Assembly: GCF_001658005.1 (NCBI RefSeq)
Contig: NZ_CP015987.1
Coordinates: 186,001-250,000, forward strand
Origin: Sphingobium sp. EP60837
Lineage (GTDB): Bacteria; Pseudomonadota; Alphaproteobacteria; Sphingomonadales; Sphingomonadaceae
Reading direction: 5' to 3'
DNA length: 64,000 bases
The position numbers were made by a program, and so were the translations under genes. Each line of letters starts with the position of its first letter. Within the stretch, counting starts at the first letter, position 1. This document shows positions 1 to 9,074 of this stretch, in pieces. The notes under the pieces were generated by a model. The model ran no database searches. It saw only the letters and a program-made list of their open reading frames with translations, and was not told the origin of the DNA.

Positions 1-1
1 A

Positions 2-76
2 TCCACGGTATCAGAACCGCGAGAATATACGCCAGGCCGGGTCGGAGTAGCGCGTTTGGTGGTCTTCGACTTCTGA
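2..76 (+). CDS. possible 3' end of a gene entering from the left
   Basis: An open frame runs in from the window edge and ends with TGA at 74-76, finishing in the residues VVFDF. A C-terminal aromatic residue after a hydrophobic strand is typical of outer-membrane beta-barrels, and TonB receptors are common in this kind of cluster. Only 24 codons are visible, so this is a guess; the frame may be open by chance. Confidence 0.2.
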   Translation, partial: STVSEPREYTPGRVGVARLVVFDF

Positions 77-232
77 ATGGTCATGCTCCCCCGTATCCCT
101 GAATCCGCCGCAAGAAAAGTTATCTACCTCATGAGAGGGGTGGAGGAGCGCGAGCGGCATCTCGAATGGTCAGGCAGAACAGCGGGAAGGTCGCGGGGCG
201 ATCTCCCACATGGGAGGACCCCGCCGGCCTTA

Positions 233-1537
233 TCAGAATTCGCGCAATATCTCGCGCAGCGTCGTCCCGCTATATTCGCTCCGCACGGCGCCTGCCTTTT
301 GGAGCGCCGGGATGACGCCATTCACCAGATCCTGGAGTTGACGATTATAACCTGATCCTTCGATCAGGAAGCCGTCGCCGCCTACTTCGTCCATGACCGC
401 CATCATCTTTTCGGCCACTTCATCCGCAGTGCCGCTGAAATCCATGCCGCTCGCGCCCTTGCCGACAGAGAACAGGTCGCGGAGGGACTTTCCTTCTTCT
501 CTGCCCGCCTTTTTCATGAAATCGAGGGCGCTGGTGTGACCGCCTGCGACGATGTCCTGTGGCACAGGTGCATCGACGTCGTATTGCGAGAAGTCCACGT
601 CCAAGGATGACGATGCCATGACGATATTATGTTCGAATGAAGCCTGTTTTTCCGCTTCGGTCATTTCCGGCGGCTGACCACCTTCGGGATAGATATTCAC
701 CGGCGTCAGGAAGAAGACCTTGATGTCGTCGGGGTTGCGGCCCTGTTGTTCAGCGCGGTTACGGATGTCCTCGCGATAAGCCTTCATGCCGGGGACGCCG
801 CCGGTCATCATGCCCAAGACGACTTCGGCATTTTTGGATGAAAACTGGCGACCGCGTTCAGAGGCGCCTGCCTGCGCCAGCACTGGATAGCCTTGCGGCG
901 AGCGCAATGTGTTCAATGGACCGCGCGAGCGGTAATGTTTCCCCTCAAAATTGACGGTGTGCACCTTACTGTGATCGACATAGACGCCGCTTTCAGTGTC
1001 AGCGACCAGCGCCCCTTCTTCCCACGAGTCCCACAGCTGCTTGACCAGGTCGACGAATTCGTCGGCCATGTCATAGCGCTCGACCGGCGGCGGCATCTTG
1101 TCCATGCCAAAGTTCAGGGCGGCGTTCCGCTCGCTCGACGTCACCATATTCCAGCCAGCACGTCCCTTCGTCAGCGAGTCGATGGTGGAAAGCAGGCGGG
1201 CGAGAAGATAGGGCGGATAGAAGGTGGTCGATGCCGTCGCGATCAGGCCGATATGCGACGTTTCCTGCGCCATCACTGGCAATAGCGGCAGCGGATCGAG
1301 CTTGGGCGAAAGCGTCGCGTTCTTGAGGTCCAGTTCCATGGAGTTTGCGTAGCGATCTCCGACGATCAAGCTGTCTTCGAAAAAGACAAAGTCGAACTTC
1401 GCTGCCTCGAGCATCTTGGCCAGTTCCTTATGGTAGGATCCGTCCGCCCATTGCGATCCGAACTCCTTGCCGTCGCCCGGCCATGACGTGGCTCCGAACT
1501 TAGTGAAATAGCCCAGGTGGAATTTGGTGTGTGCCAT
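233..1537 (-). CDS. LLM-class flavin-dependent monooxygenase (NtaA/SnaA/DszA type)
   Basis: This 434-residue protein looks like a flavin-reductase-dependent monooxygenase of the bacterial luciferase-like family, NtaA/SnaA/DszA branch. Members use reduced FMN and O2 on varied organic substrates, usually in the cytoplasm. Family-like stretches include the N-terminal FHLGYF, LIATASTTFYPPYLLARLLSTID, the GRAGWNMVTS loop and QAGASERGR. The start at 1537 (MAHTKFHLGYF) is preferred over an upstream in-frame ATG at 1588, because AGAGG precedes it and the extra 17 residues would overlap an operator-like palindrome. A reductase partner is not adjacent; the nitroreductase at 3099 could be one, but that is inference. 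Substrate unknown. Confidence 0.85.
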   Translation of the reverse strand: MAHTKFHLGYFTKFGATSWPGDGKEFGSQWADGSYHKELAKMLEAAKFDFVFFEDSLIVGDRYANSMELDLKNATLSPKLDPLPLLPVMAQETSHIGLIATASTTFYPPYLLARLLSTIDSLTKGRAGWNMVTSSERNAALNFGMDKMPPPVERYDMADEFVDLVKQLWDSWEEGALVADTESGVYVDHSKVHTVNFEGKHYRSRGPLNTLRSPQGYPVLAQAGASERGRQFSSKNAEVVLGMMTGGVPGMKAYREDIRNRAEQQGRNPDDIKVFFLTPVNIYPEGGQPPEMTEAEKQASFEHNIVMASSSLDVDFSQYDVDAPVPQDIVAGGHTSALDFMKKAGREEGKSLRDLFSVGKGASGMDFSGTADEVAEKMMAVMDEVGGDGFLIEGSGYNRQLQDLVNGVIPALQKAGAVRSEYSGTTLREILREF

Positions 1538-1570
1538 CGCTCGAACCTCTCTTGTGATCTTGCAGGGATG

Positions 1571-1592
1571 ATAGTTGACGGATATCAACTAT
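1571..1592. promoter_or_regulatory. palindromic operator, copy A
   Basis: ATAGTTGA and TCAACTAT form a perfect 8-bp inverted repeat around 6 bp, 34 bp upstream of the flavin monooxygenase start. The inner 16 bp (1574-1589, GTTGACGGATATCAAC) match sites at 3018, 8882 and 8983. It is probably the binding site of a dimeric repressor or activator that is not encoded nearby. Confidence 0.6.
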
Positions 1593-1637
1593 TGCAAGAG
1601 TGAAGGCGCAAAATTGTAAAGCGGCGTAGTGCGCAGG

Positions 1638-2906
1638 TCAGCCTGGGTCCGCGGGCGACAGATATCCGCCACACACATCCGGTTCGGCCGCTCCCATCCG
1701 CGCAAGGTGTCGGCTGATCCCAAAGAACGCCGCCGCTGCCAGTAGGCAGGTAGCGATCAGCGTTGCGAACGCCGGTTCATAATTGCCCCAAAGGTCATGC
1801 AGCCATCCTGCCGCCGCCGACATGATGAAGGTGAAGGGCAGCGTCATGACGCCCAGCAGCCCCAAAACCTTGGGCAGCGCGTCGATGCCGAAGATCCGCA
1901 CCACCAGGGCGCTGATCGGCGGAAACACCGACGCTCCGCAAAATCCGATCAGGAACGACGCAACGGTCAGGACCGGCAACCATCCAGTGATCGCGATCAG
2001 CGTCCACGCGAGAGCAAACCCCATTGCGGACAGGGCAAGCGTCGTGGCCGAGCCAACCCGGTCGCAGGCATAGCCCGCGACCAGCGATCCGATGATGCTG
2101 GCGACGCCGGATGAGGAAAGGAGCATGGCGCCCGTCTCCAGCGAAACGCCATATTCCTTAATGACTGGCAGCATGTGGGCCGATCCCGCGATAGCCGTGC
2201 CGTTCAATATGCCATCGCCCACTACGATCACCCAGAAGAGCATGCTGCCCAGAATGACGACCTTGGCCGACCCTGTAGGCGACGCGACCGTCTCCTGCTC
2301 ATCCAGAAGCTCTTCGGGCGGGTCAGCGACGCCCAGCATGAGGGGCAGCAGCAGCAGGTGTATTGCGACGATCGACAGATAAAAGGCGGTCAGCCCATGC
2401 CGCTGGATGATGTCCACGCCCAGCAGCGGAAGGAAAGTGACCAGCAGGGGAAGGTAGGCGATGCCCATCACCTTTCCGCGGTCATGGGGATACCAGCCGC
2501 TCGCAAGGACAGCGGGAGGCAAGGCTGCGAAGAGCGCAGAGCCCGGTCCGATCAGCAATGCACAGGCGGCCAGCGCCAGCGCCATCGTCGGCGCGAAGGC
2601 CAGGGCGAGATATCCCAGGAGCGACATCGCCACGCCGCTTGTCATGACGGACCTCAGGCCATAGCGGCTGATGAGGCCAGCCATCATCGGACCCAGGGCC
2701 GTCATGGACAGGACGGTCAGGGACAGCCCCATGGTGGCCGTACCAAGGGACGCATGATATCTCTCCTGCATCGCGAGGACGCTGATGCCCAGTCCACCGA
2801 ACGCGCATCCCGTGCCGACATTCTGCGCGAGCATTGCCCGGACCAGCATGCCGCCGCGTCCTTGCCTGACCGGCTGGCCGGCCGCTATGGCTTCAGTCAT
2901 GCCCAT
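1638..2906 (-). CDS. MFS transporter
   Basis: This is a polytopic inner-membrane protein of about 422 residues with roughly 12 hydrophobic segments and a central hydrophilic loop (PEELLDEQETVASPTGSAK), the usual 6+6 layout of the major facilitator superfamily. Segments such as GLSLTVLSMTALGPMMAGLISRYGLR, with a glycine-rich turn ending in basic residues, fit the MFS loop 2-3 region. It resembles organic-anion carriers (oxalate/formate antiporter-like group), though the substrate is not readable. The ATG at 2906 is chosen; a TTG at 2918 and an ATG at 2900 are alternatives. It lies downstream of a divergent promoter with operator copy B and probably moves the pathway substrate or product. Confidence 0.8.
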   Translation of the reverse strand: MGMTEAIAAGQPVRQGRGGMLVRAMLAQNVGTGCAFGGLGISVLAMQERYHASLGTATMGLSLTVLSMTALGPMMAGLISRYGLRSVMTSGVAMSLLGYLALAFAPTMALALAACALLIGPGSALFAALPPAVLASGWYPHDRGKVMGIAYLPLLVTFLPLLGVDIIQRHGLTAFYLSIVAIHLLLLPLMLGVADPPEELLDEQETVASPTGSAKVVILGSMLFWVIVVGDGILNGTAIAGSAHMLPVIKEYGVSLETGAMLLSSSGVASIIGSLVAGYACDRVGSATTLALSAMGFALAWTLIAITGWLPVLTVASFLIGFCGASVFPPISALVVRIFGIDALPKVLGLLGVMTLPFTFIMSAAAGWLHDLWGNYEPAFATLIATCLLAAAAFFGISRHLARMGAAEPDVCGGYLSPADPG

Positions 2907-3017
2907 GGGCTTCGGCAACGCGGGTGCGGAACGCTCCTGCGGATGTGGCGAGCAGTGAGAATAAGGAGTGATGGGCGTTGTCTGTCATGAAAGATGATCT
3001 CTCAACTCAGTAGAATA

Positions 3018-3033
3018 GTTGACAGTTGACAAC
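3018..3033. promoter_or_regulatory. palindromic operator, copy B
   Basis: GTTGACAGTTGACAAC lies between the divergent MFS and nitroreductase genes. It shares the outer GTTGAC...CAAC of copies A, C and D, and also contains the short palindrome GTTGACAAC. A TCAACT half-site sits just upstream at 3002-3007. It could control both divergent genes. Confidence 0.5.
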
Positions 3034-3098
3034 GTTTAGTCAAGCCTTTCGTCGCGTCGCCGCGAAACCGCAACGGATTTTGGAGGATAGTAACTGAC

Positions 3099-3680
3099 AT
3101 GACGACCCACCGGCAGACCGATACCGCCTTGGAGCCGATGTTCCTCCACCGCTGGTCGCCCCGTGCATTCGACGGATCGGACATGCCTGCGCAAGACTTG
3201 CGCACGATATTGGATGCGGGCCGCTGGGCGCCGTCATCCTTTAATTATCAGCCCTGGCGTTTCCTCTATGCAACCCGGAATGACGCGGAAAACTGGCAGC
3301 GTTTCCTCGACCTCCTGATCCCGTTTAACGCGATCTGGGCAAAGGACGCGTCGGTCCTGCTGTTCATCCTGAGCGAAACGACGATGGGCGCGCCGGACAA
3401 GCCGAGCCATTCGCACAGCTTCGATGCAGGAGCGGCCTGGGCCGGCATTGCGCTTCAGGCGCATTTGCTGGGCTATCATGCCCACGGAATGGTGGGGATC
3501 GACATGAAAAGGACCAGAACGGAGCTGGGGATTCCTGATGGTTTCAGGATCGAGGCGGCGGTGGCGATCGGACGTCGGGGCGATCCTGCCACGCTGGCCG
3601 AAAAGCTGCAGGCGCGCGAGGTGCCGAGCGATCGCAAGCCGCTGGACGAGATCGCCTACCCAGGCAGCTTCCGCGGCTGA
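3099..3680 (+). CDS. nitroreductase family protein
   Basis: This 193-residue FMN-dependent oxidoreductase belongs to the nitroreductase fold. The N-terminal RWSPRAFDG motif (about residues 18-26) and AGRWAPSSFNYQPWRF (about 40-55) are the standard FMN-contacting signature, and the C-terminal AVAIGRRGD corresponds to the usual (V)GxxG stretch. GGAGGA lies upstream of the ATG. Members reduce nitro groups, quinones, enones or flavins with NAD(P)H. Here it is divergent from the MFS gene and near a luciferase-like monooxygenase, so it may act in the same pathway or supply reduced flavin. That role is inference. Confidence 0.85.
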   Translation: MTTHRQTDTALEPMFLHRWSPRAFDGSDMPAQDLRTILDAGRWAPSSFNYQPWRFLYATRNDAENWQRFLDLLIPFNAIWAKDASVLLFILSETTMGAPDKPSHSHSFDAGAAWAGIALQAHLLGYHAHGMVGIDMKRTRTELGIPDGFRIEAAVAIGRRGDPATLAEKLQAREVPSDRKPLDEIAYPGSFRG

Positions 3681-3755
3681 TGCAGGGGATGGACAAGGGC
3701 CGGACGAACGACATCGCGCCGGCAGGACCATGATCCGGCATGAGCAGGGAGGTTT

Positions 3756-4526
3756 CTAGAAGTTCACCCGGGTGGACATCGATCCGTCGATGACGATGTT
3801 CGCGCCGGTCGTGAAGCTCGACCAGGGACTCGACATGAACAGCGCCATCGCAGCGACATCGTTCGGCGCGCCCATCCTTCCGACCGGGATCAGTGACTGC
3901 ATTGCGTTGAAATAGTCGGGCTTTTCCACTTGCATCCGGCCCAGGCTGCCTTCCTCATCATAAATGAGGCCCGGGGATATGGAATTGAACCGGATCTTTT
4001 TGGGCGCATATTCCCGAGCAAATCCCTTTGTCAGGTTGGTAAGCGCAGCCTTCATCGCCGAATAGGCGCTGGGCGCGCCCACCTCGGTCGCCGCAATCGA
4101 CGAAATGGCCAGGAACGACGCGTCGCCCTTTGCGGCGGCGGCAGCCTCTAGAAAGGGGCAGACCGCCGCTGCGGCATTCACCGCGCCTATCACGTCCGAT
4201 TCAAAAGCCTTGCGCCATGCAGCCTCGCCATTGCCTTCCACCAGACTGCTGGCGTTGGCGACATAGGCGTCAATGCCGTCAAGGGCGGCGGCGGCCTCGT
4301 GGATGAATGCTTGCAGGCCTTGCGCGTCAGCGATGTCGACCGCTGCTCCGAAGACCGAGACATTATGCGCTTCCAGCCGCTTGACCACGCCCGCCACGCG
4401 ATCGGCATCACGGCCGCAGATTGCGACCTTCGCGCCCTCGGCAGCAAACAGTTCGGCCATGGCCCGGCCTATGCCACGGGTACCGCCGGTGATGACGGCG
4501 GTCTTGTCTTTCAGTCCTAAATCCAT
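3756..4526 (-). CDS. SDR family oxidoreductase
   Basis: This is a classical short-chain dehydrogenase/reductase of 256 residues. The cofactor loop TGGTRGIGRAMAEL is at about residues 14-27, NAG is replaced by VANASS near residue 90, and the catalytic Ser plus YxxxK appears as AISSIAA...PSAYSAMKAAL. The C-terminal GANIVIDGSMSTRVNF is typical of the family. Acidic/basic residues after the second beta strand (GRDADR) suggest NADP preference. GGCGGAGGC precedes the ATG. It is 26 bp downstream of the VOC gene on the same strand and close behind the TonB receptor, so the three likely form one unit. It would oxidise or reduce an alcohol/ketone intermediate; substrate unknown. Confidence 0.88.
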   Translation of the reverse strand: MDLGLKDKTAVITGGTRGIGRAMAELFAAEGAKVAICGRDADRVAGVVKRLEAHNVSVFGAAVDIADAQGLQAFIHEAAAALDGIDAYVANASSLVEGNGEAAWRKAFESDVIGAVNAAAAVCPFLEAAAAAKGDASFLAISSIAATEVGAPSAYSAMKAALTNLTKGFAREYAPKKIRFNSISPGLIYDEEGSLGRMQVEKPDYFNAMQSLIPVGRMGAPNDVAAMALFMSSPWSSFTTGANIVIDGSMSTRVNF

Positions 4527-4552
4527 AATCAGCCTCCGCCTTGCATCGCCTT

Positions 4553-4957
4553 TTAGAGGAGTTGGACCACCTCGATCAGATTGCCTTCGATGTCCTTCAC
4601 GAAAGCAACCTTCACGCCATGGTCTGAACGGGATTGCACCGGCTCGATGAGTGTCGCCCCTGCTGACTGCGCCGTTTCGACGAACTGATCAATGTCCGCG
4701 GCCACGAAGCCAAGGATCACGGCCTCGCTCGCGGACCTTGGCGCATCCAGGAACTTCGTCAGCGTGAAACTCCCGGTGCCCGGCGGATCGGAACGGAAAT
4801 AGATTTCCTGGATCGGGCGACCGGCGATCTGGTCTTCGCCGCGCCCTTCCTCTTCCAGGCCGCATAGCGTGGCATAAAAGCGGGCCATGCTGTCGGCGTC
4901 TTCAACGATCAACTTTGTAAAAGCCAGCGGGATCGCTCCACCTGAACCTGTGGACAT
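4553..4957 (-). CDS. VOC family protein (glyoxalase/dioxygenase fold)
   Basis: This 134-residue protein is one vicinal-oxygen-chelate unit. It starts with LAFTKLIVEDADSMARFYATLCGLEEE, the usual first beta-alpha-beta element, and ends with GVKVAFVKDIEGNLIEVVQLL, where the final Glu is the usual metal ligand position. Members include glyoxalase I, extradiol-type dioxygenases, epimerases and binding proteins, so activity cannot be named. The neighbours (SDR downstream, TonB receptor upstream, same strand) imply a catabolic or detoxifying role in the same pathway. Confidence 0.8.
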   Translation of the reverse strand: MSTGSGGAIPLAFTKLIVEDADSMARFYATLCGLEEEGRGEDQIAGRPIQEIYFRSDPPGTGSFTLTKFLDAPRSASEAVILGFVAADIDQFVETAQSAGATLIEPVQSRSDHGVKVAFVKDIEGNLIEVVQLL

Positions 4958-4999
4958 ATGCTCTATTCCTCGATGTGATGAACGGTCGATTGGGATGGA

Positions 5000-7534
5000 T
5001 CAGCCACCGAGAGCATAGCGCAGACGGAGGCCGTACATTCTGGGTTCGCCATACAAAGTGGCGTTGTAATATTGGGATGAATAAGTGTTGCTGTTGCTCA
5101 CCCGATACAGCTTGTTGGTGAGGTTGGTGCCATAAAGACCAATGTCGACGCGGCTGCCGCCGACATTGCGCCAGTCGAGTGACAGGCTAAGCGTCCCGAA
5201 TGCGGCCAATTTCTCGCCCGGCTTCATGCTGGCCGGAACGACCGTGGCTTCGGTGTGCTGCGAGGCTGTGTGCGCATAGTTGAAGAACATCGATATCGTG
5301 CCGAGATCGCCGCCAAGTGGCCGCTCCGCCGATACATGGACGCTGTAGATATAGGGCGATACATATTGGAAGGGCAGGCAAGTCAGAACCGCCGTGCCGC
5401 CGGGACTGACGAGATTGCCAGTGCAATCCTGAACCGGGATGTTTGGCTGATAGTCGTAGCGCTTATATTTGGCATCCGTGTAGCTGAACGTGCCGCCGAC
5501 TTCGAGACCAGGGAAGGGGCGCAAGGACGCCTCCGCCTCGACGCCCTGTATTCTGGCGTTTGCCCTCAGGATCTGCGCGCCGCCAGCGCCGGTCGCAGGA
5601 TTGAAGTCGCCAGTCGCGCGCTGAATATCGCGGTAGTTCATATAGTAATAGGTCGCATTCAGGCGAAGAGGCATGTCGGCGATGCGCAGGTCCGACTTGA
5701 ACCCTCCTTCATAAGAGGTGACATATTCCGGCGTGAAGGTGCGAGTGTTGTCAAACACCGCGTTCGCATTGACGCCGCCTGCCTTGTAACCGCGGCTGAT
5801 CTTTCCATACAGGAGCAGTGCTCGGGATACTCTATAATCAACGCCGATATTCCAGGTCGGTGCATTGGTTTTGAGCGTGGCTTCAAAGCCGCATTCGCTC
5901 TGGTCAGCCACGATCGCGTTGGTGGCGAGGCAGAACGCGCCGCCGGGGAAAGCCAGATAATAGTTGGATGAGCCGGTAATCCTGTCCCAGGTGTGGCGAT
6001 ATCCGCCTGTCAGTTTCAGCTTCTCCAGCGCGGGCGTGACCAGCCCTAGATCCAGCGTCGCCTGCGCGTAGAGCGCCTTCGATCGGTTGGCGATCGCATA
6101 TCGGATGTCATAGCCGCTGCACGTGACATCGCTGCCGGTGAACGCGGCCGGGCAGAAGCCGACGGTGCCGGCACCCTGCTCGCCAACTGGGCGCTGGTCG
6201 TAAAGGAATCCGCCCGCCGTGAAGGTCAGCCGATTGTCGAGAAGATTGCCTTGCAGCTGTAGTTCTTCGGTGAAGACTTTCAGATCGTCACGGGGGATGC
6301 GCGCTGCGGTTGCGTTGAGATAGGTGATCGGTGTCCCGTCCCCCGGGAGGACCGCTTGGCCTGGAGCTGGATAATTGCGGGGATCGCCATCGTCAAACTG
6401 GAAAACTGTTGCGTCACTATCGATGCTGTAGTTCGTTCTGAACCGTTGGTAGCTGATGATATTCCGTGCGGTAAGCTCGTCCGTCAGGTTGAGCGTGGAT
6501 GTATTGGTGATGCCCCAAGTCTTCGTTTTTTGAAAGGAATCCACGCCGTGCGCGGTTTCGCGCGGACCCCGCGCGGCCGCTTCGGCCACCGAAGCGCGAT
6601 AGACGTCGCATGATGCTATTGCGCCGGGGATCGTCGGCCCTTCATAACAGAATGGCGTGGGATTTCCCGCCCCATCCGTGAGTGATTGAAGACCGGCTAT
6701 GTTGATGTCAGTGCTGACAAGACCAGTGCCATGGGTCCGTGAATAGGCGCCATAAACCATGGTATAGTTTTCGAAATCCTCGAACGGCTTGAGCGTCAAG
6801 CCGACTCGTCCTGAATACCAGTGAAGATTGTCGCGATCCGTGTTCCAGATCACATCATGGCTATAGCCGTCGCGATCCTGATAGGCTCCGGCAACGCGCA
6901 GAAGGACCTTGTCCTCTATGACGGGAAGATTGAGCGCGCCCTCAAGCTCCCTGTTGTCGTAATTGCCGATCTTGGCCTGGACATATCCCCCAAAATCGTT
7001 CGTCGGCTTCCTCGGAACCAGCAGAACCGCGCCGCCGGTTGTATTGCGCCCGAACAGGGTGCCTTGAGGGCCGTTAAGCACCTGGACATTTTCCAGGTCC
7101 ACGAAATTGCCCGGCCCGCCTTGTTGCGGGACCGAAATCGGGGCTGGGAGCGGCACTTCGTTCAGATAGACGACCACGCCAGGAGACGCCTGGAACGTCG
7201 CGCCCTGACCGCGGATCGTGAAACTTTGCGCTTCGCGTGACGGATTGCCGTTATTGCCGACGACCAGCGACGGCACGCTTGCTTGAAGATCTTGCGCCTG
7301 CGTCACGCCCTGCTGCTGGAGTCGCTCGGGAGAGAAAGCGGTGATGGAGATCGGGACGTCCTGCGCCCGTTCATTGCGACGCTGCGCGGTCACGACGATT
7401 TCGTTGGCCGGTGATGACGCGGCGGAATCGGCGGCAGAAGATGGCGAAAGTTGAGCTTGGGCCGGACCGCCAATCCAGATCGCCGTCATCGCGGTAGTGC
7501 AAAGAAGAACACCATTCTGCACGGATCGTAGCAT
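5000..7534 (-). CDS. TonB-dependent receptor
   Basis: This 844-residue outer-membrane receptor has an N-terminal signal peptide (about residues 1-27, ending GGPAQA), then a TonB-box-like EIVVTAQRR (about 46-54) and a plug domain starting VPISITAFSPERLQQQGV. The plug carries FTIRGQG and GPQGTLFGRNTTGGAVLLVPRKP. The rest is a 22-strand-type barrel ending in GLRLRYALGG. Such receptors take up sphingomonad growth substrates as well as iron chelates. The setting among oxygenases, an SDR and a VOC protein favours an organic substrate over a siderophore. It is probably co-transcribed with the genes down to 3756. No copy of the local operator was found in its upstream region. Confidence 0.93.
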   Translation of the reverse strand: MLRSVQNGVLLCTTAMTAIWIGGPAQAQLSPSSAADSAASSPANEIVVTAQRRNERAQDVPISITAFSPERLQQQGVTQAQDLQASVPSLVVGNNGNPSREAQSFTIRGQGATFQASPGVVVYLNEVPLPAPISVPQQGGPGNFVDLENVQVLNGPQGTLFGRNTTGGAVLLVPRKPTNDFGGYVQAKIGNYDNRELEGALNLPVIEDKVLLRVAGAYQDRDGYSHDVIWNTDRDNLHWYSGRVGLTLKPFEDFENYTMVYGAYSRTHGTGLVSTDINIAGLQSLTDGAGNPTPFCYEGPTIPGAIASCDVYRASVAEAAARGPRETAHGVDSFQKTKTWGITNTSTLNLTDELTARNIISYQRFRTNYSIDSDATVFQFDDGDPRNYPAPGQAVLPGDGTPITYLNATAARIPRDDLKVFTEELQLQGNLLDNRLTFTAGGFLYDQRPVGEQGAGTVGFCPAAFTGSDVTCSGYDIRYAIANRSKALYAQATLDLGLVTPALEKLKLTGGYRHTWDRITGSSNYYLAFPGGAFCLATNAIVADQSECGFEATLKTNAPTWNIGVDYRVSRALLLYGKISRGYKAGGVNANAVFDNTRTFTPEYVTSYEGGFKSDLRIADMPLRLNATYYYMNYRDIQRATGDFNPATGAGGAQILRANARIQGVEAEASLRPFPGLEVGGTFSYTDAKYKRYDYQPNIPVQDCTGNLVSPGGTAVLTCLPFQYVSPYIYSVHVSAERPLGGDLGTISMFFNYAHTASQHTEATVVPASMKPGEKLAAFGTLSLSLDWRNVGGSRVDIGLYGTNLTNKLYRVSNSNTYSSQYYNATLYGEPRMYGLRLRYALGG

Positions 7535-7719
7535 CGCAAAAAATCCCCCTTGGTTTATGACTTAACCCTTTGTGAAAAAGGAACGCATCGGCTCGACTGG
7601 CTGGTATCTATTGAACATGACGAGGCATGCCCCGGACGACACGTCCGCGATTTATGCTGGGACTGGCGGCCGATGATCGATCCGCCAGCCATTCCCGCTT
7701 TGATTTTCCTCAGTCGCCC

Positions 7720-8778
7720 TCAGGCGGCCAGAACTTCATTTACATCAGCCGGGACATTGGTCGGCCCGTTGACCGCATAAGCCTGGCTGAGCATGCCGAT
7801 GAACGCCCGATCGTTCATGGGGTCGGTCGGCATTTTGAACGGCACCCTCCGCTTGCGCAGGTCATCCAGCAGCATGTTCAGCGCCTGCTCGTGCGTGATG
7901 TCGTCGGTATGGTCGAACGTCCGCTTCAGATCCGCCATGTCCATGAATACGCGCGCGCCCCAGTGGACGAGCAAGCGGATTTCCTGCGGCGGGATCTGCT
8001 GCGTAACCTCGCCAAAGGTTTCGATCCGCCAACCGCCTTCAACCGTCGGGTCGACGCCGATCTTGCTGGAAATGTCGAGGCCTGTGGGACGGCGCATATT
8101 CACAGGGCCAGTCGCCTGAGCATGGTGGAACATCATCTCGTTTTCAGCGACAACGGCGCGGCCCCACATCGGCGCGGTAACCTGCCGGGGCTCGCCCCGC
8201 GGACCGTCCGGCCAATAGTTGAACCCGCCCCCAATCTTGCCCTTATAATACCAGCCGGTAACCTGAGCCTTTTTGCTCTGCCAACGGCGGAACAGCCCTG
8301 ACTTGGCCATGATGAGCAGCAGCCAAAGGGGCGTATTTTCCATCGTCATGCCGCGGAAAACGGTGCCGTCGAGATGCGGCGGGCCGCCGATCGGCGTCGG
8401 ACCTTGCAGGTTGAACAAGAAGGTTTCGGGTTCCGCATATTGCGCCCCCCAATATTTGCGCACCATGTCGAGAAACTTGGAATTATAATAGCAATCTTCG
8501 ATTTCAGGATAAAAGCAGACGCCCCCCCGCGCAAAATATCCCCTGAATGTTCCATTTAGGATCATGTCCCAGGTCAGCGTCACGCCTTCAGGGATAACGC
8601 CGCCAGTCGTCGCGATCACTTCTTCGGGAGACTTGAAGTTTTCAGCAAGGATGAGCGGCCAAGGCCCATGGTCACGCACGACCTGGATAAGGCGATCATA
8701 CTGATCGTCGGTATAGGCGTTTTCAATGACGTAAGGCGGCGCAACGGGGCGGAATTGGTCGGCAAGATCAGTGGTCAT
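7720..8778 (-). CDS. putative Fe(II)/2-oxoglutarate-type oxygenase
   Basis: This 352-residue protein is not one I can name. It carries an H135-L-D137 pair (in GGPPHLDGTVFRG), a later histidine pair H218-H219 (NEMMFHHAQ) and arginines at 229-230 (NMRRPTG). That order (HxD, distal His, Arg about ten residues on) matches the iron and 2-oxoglutarate sites of the cupin-fold dioxygenases. The ATG at 8778 is chosen because GAGGAGGG precedes it; an upstream in-frame start adds 17 unlikely residues. It is divergent from a phytanoyl-CoA dioxygenase-like gene at 9075, and each gene has its own copy of the operator. The enzymatic role is inference from motif spacing only. Confidence 0.6.
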   Translation of the reverse strand: MTTDLADQFRPVAPPYVIENAYTDDQYDRLIQVVRDHGPWPLILAENFKSPEEVIATTGGVIPEGVTLTWDMILNGTFRGYFARGGVCFYPEIEDCYYNSKFLDMVRKYWGAQYAEPETFLFNLQGPTPIGGPPHLDGTVFRGMTMENTPLWLLLIMAKSGLFRRWQSKKAQVTGWYYKGKIGGGFNYWPDGPRGEPRQVTAPMWGRAVVAENEMMFHHAQATGPVNMRRPTGLDISSKIGVDPTVEGGWRIETFGEVTQQIPPQEIRLLVHWGARVFMDMADLKRTFDHTDDITHEQALNMLLDDLRKRRVPFKMPTDPMNDRAFIGMLSQAYAVNGPTNVPADVNEVLAA

Positions 8779-8881
8779 CGGTCCCTCCTCGATTAGATGA
8801 CGCGGCGATCGTCCCAGCGCGCATGGCAAAGTAGCAGCAAGCCCGAGTCGATCAGCTGGCGACGATAAAGCTGGACCATAA

Positions 8882-8897
8882 GTTGACGATCGTCAAC
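8882..8897. promoter_or_regulatory. palindromic operator, copy C (perfect dyad)
   Basis: GTTGACGATCGTCAAC is a perfect 16-bp palindrome, 104 bp upstream of the oxygenase-like gene that reads left. It is the cleanest copy of the motif also present at 1574, 3018 and 8983. Confidence 0.65.
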
Positions 8898-8982
8898 GGT
8901 TTCGCATTTCCGTTTCTCTTTTGTGAGAATAATAGCGCGCCAGGTGGATAGCGCGCCCCTCTTTCCTGCACCAATTTAGAAT

Positions 8983-8998
8983 GTTGACGACCGTCATC
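8983..8998. promoter_or_regulatory. palindromic operator, copy D
   Basis: GTTGACGACCGTCATC lies 77 bp upstream of the dioxygenase start at 9075. It keeps TGACG...CGTCA symmetry and matches copy C at 14 of 16 positions. It is placed to control the rightward gene. Confidence 0.55.
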
Positions 8999-9074
8999 TA
9001 TTGGCGATAAGAAGGGTCAGGATTGTCATCGATAGCTGGTCGCCAGGTGGGCGACTGCGCCAGAAAGGAATGTC

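Noticed and set aside
203..216. CTCCCA-CA-TGGGAG hairpin after the flavin monooxygenase stop
   Set aside because: The stem is only six pairs, the loop is too small and there is no T tract, so I did not call a terminator.
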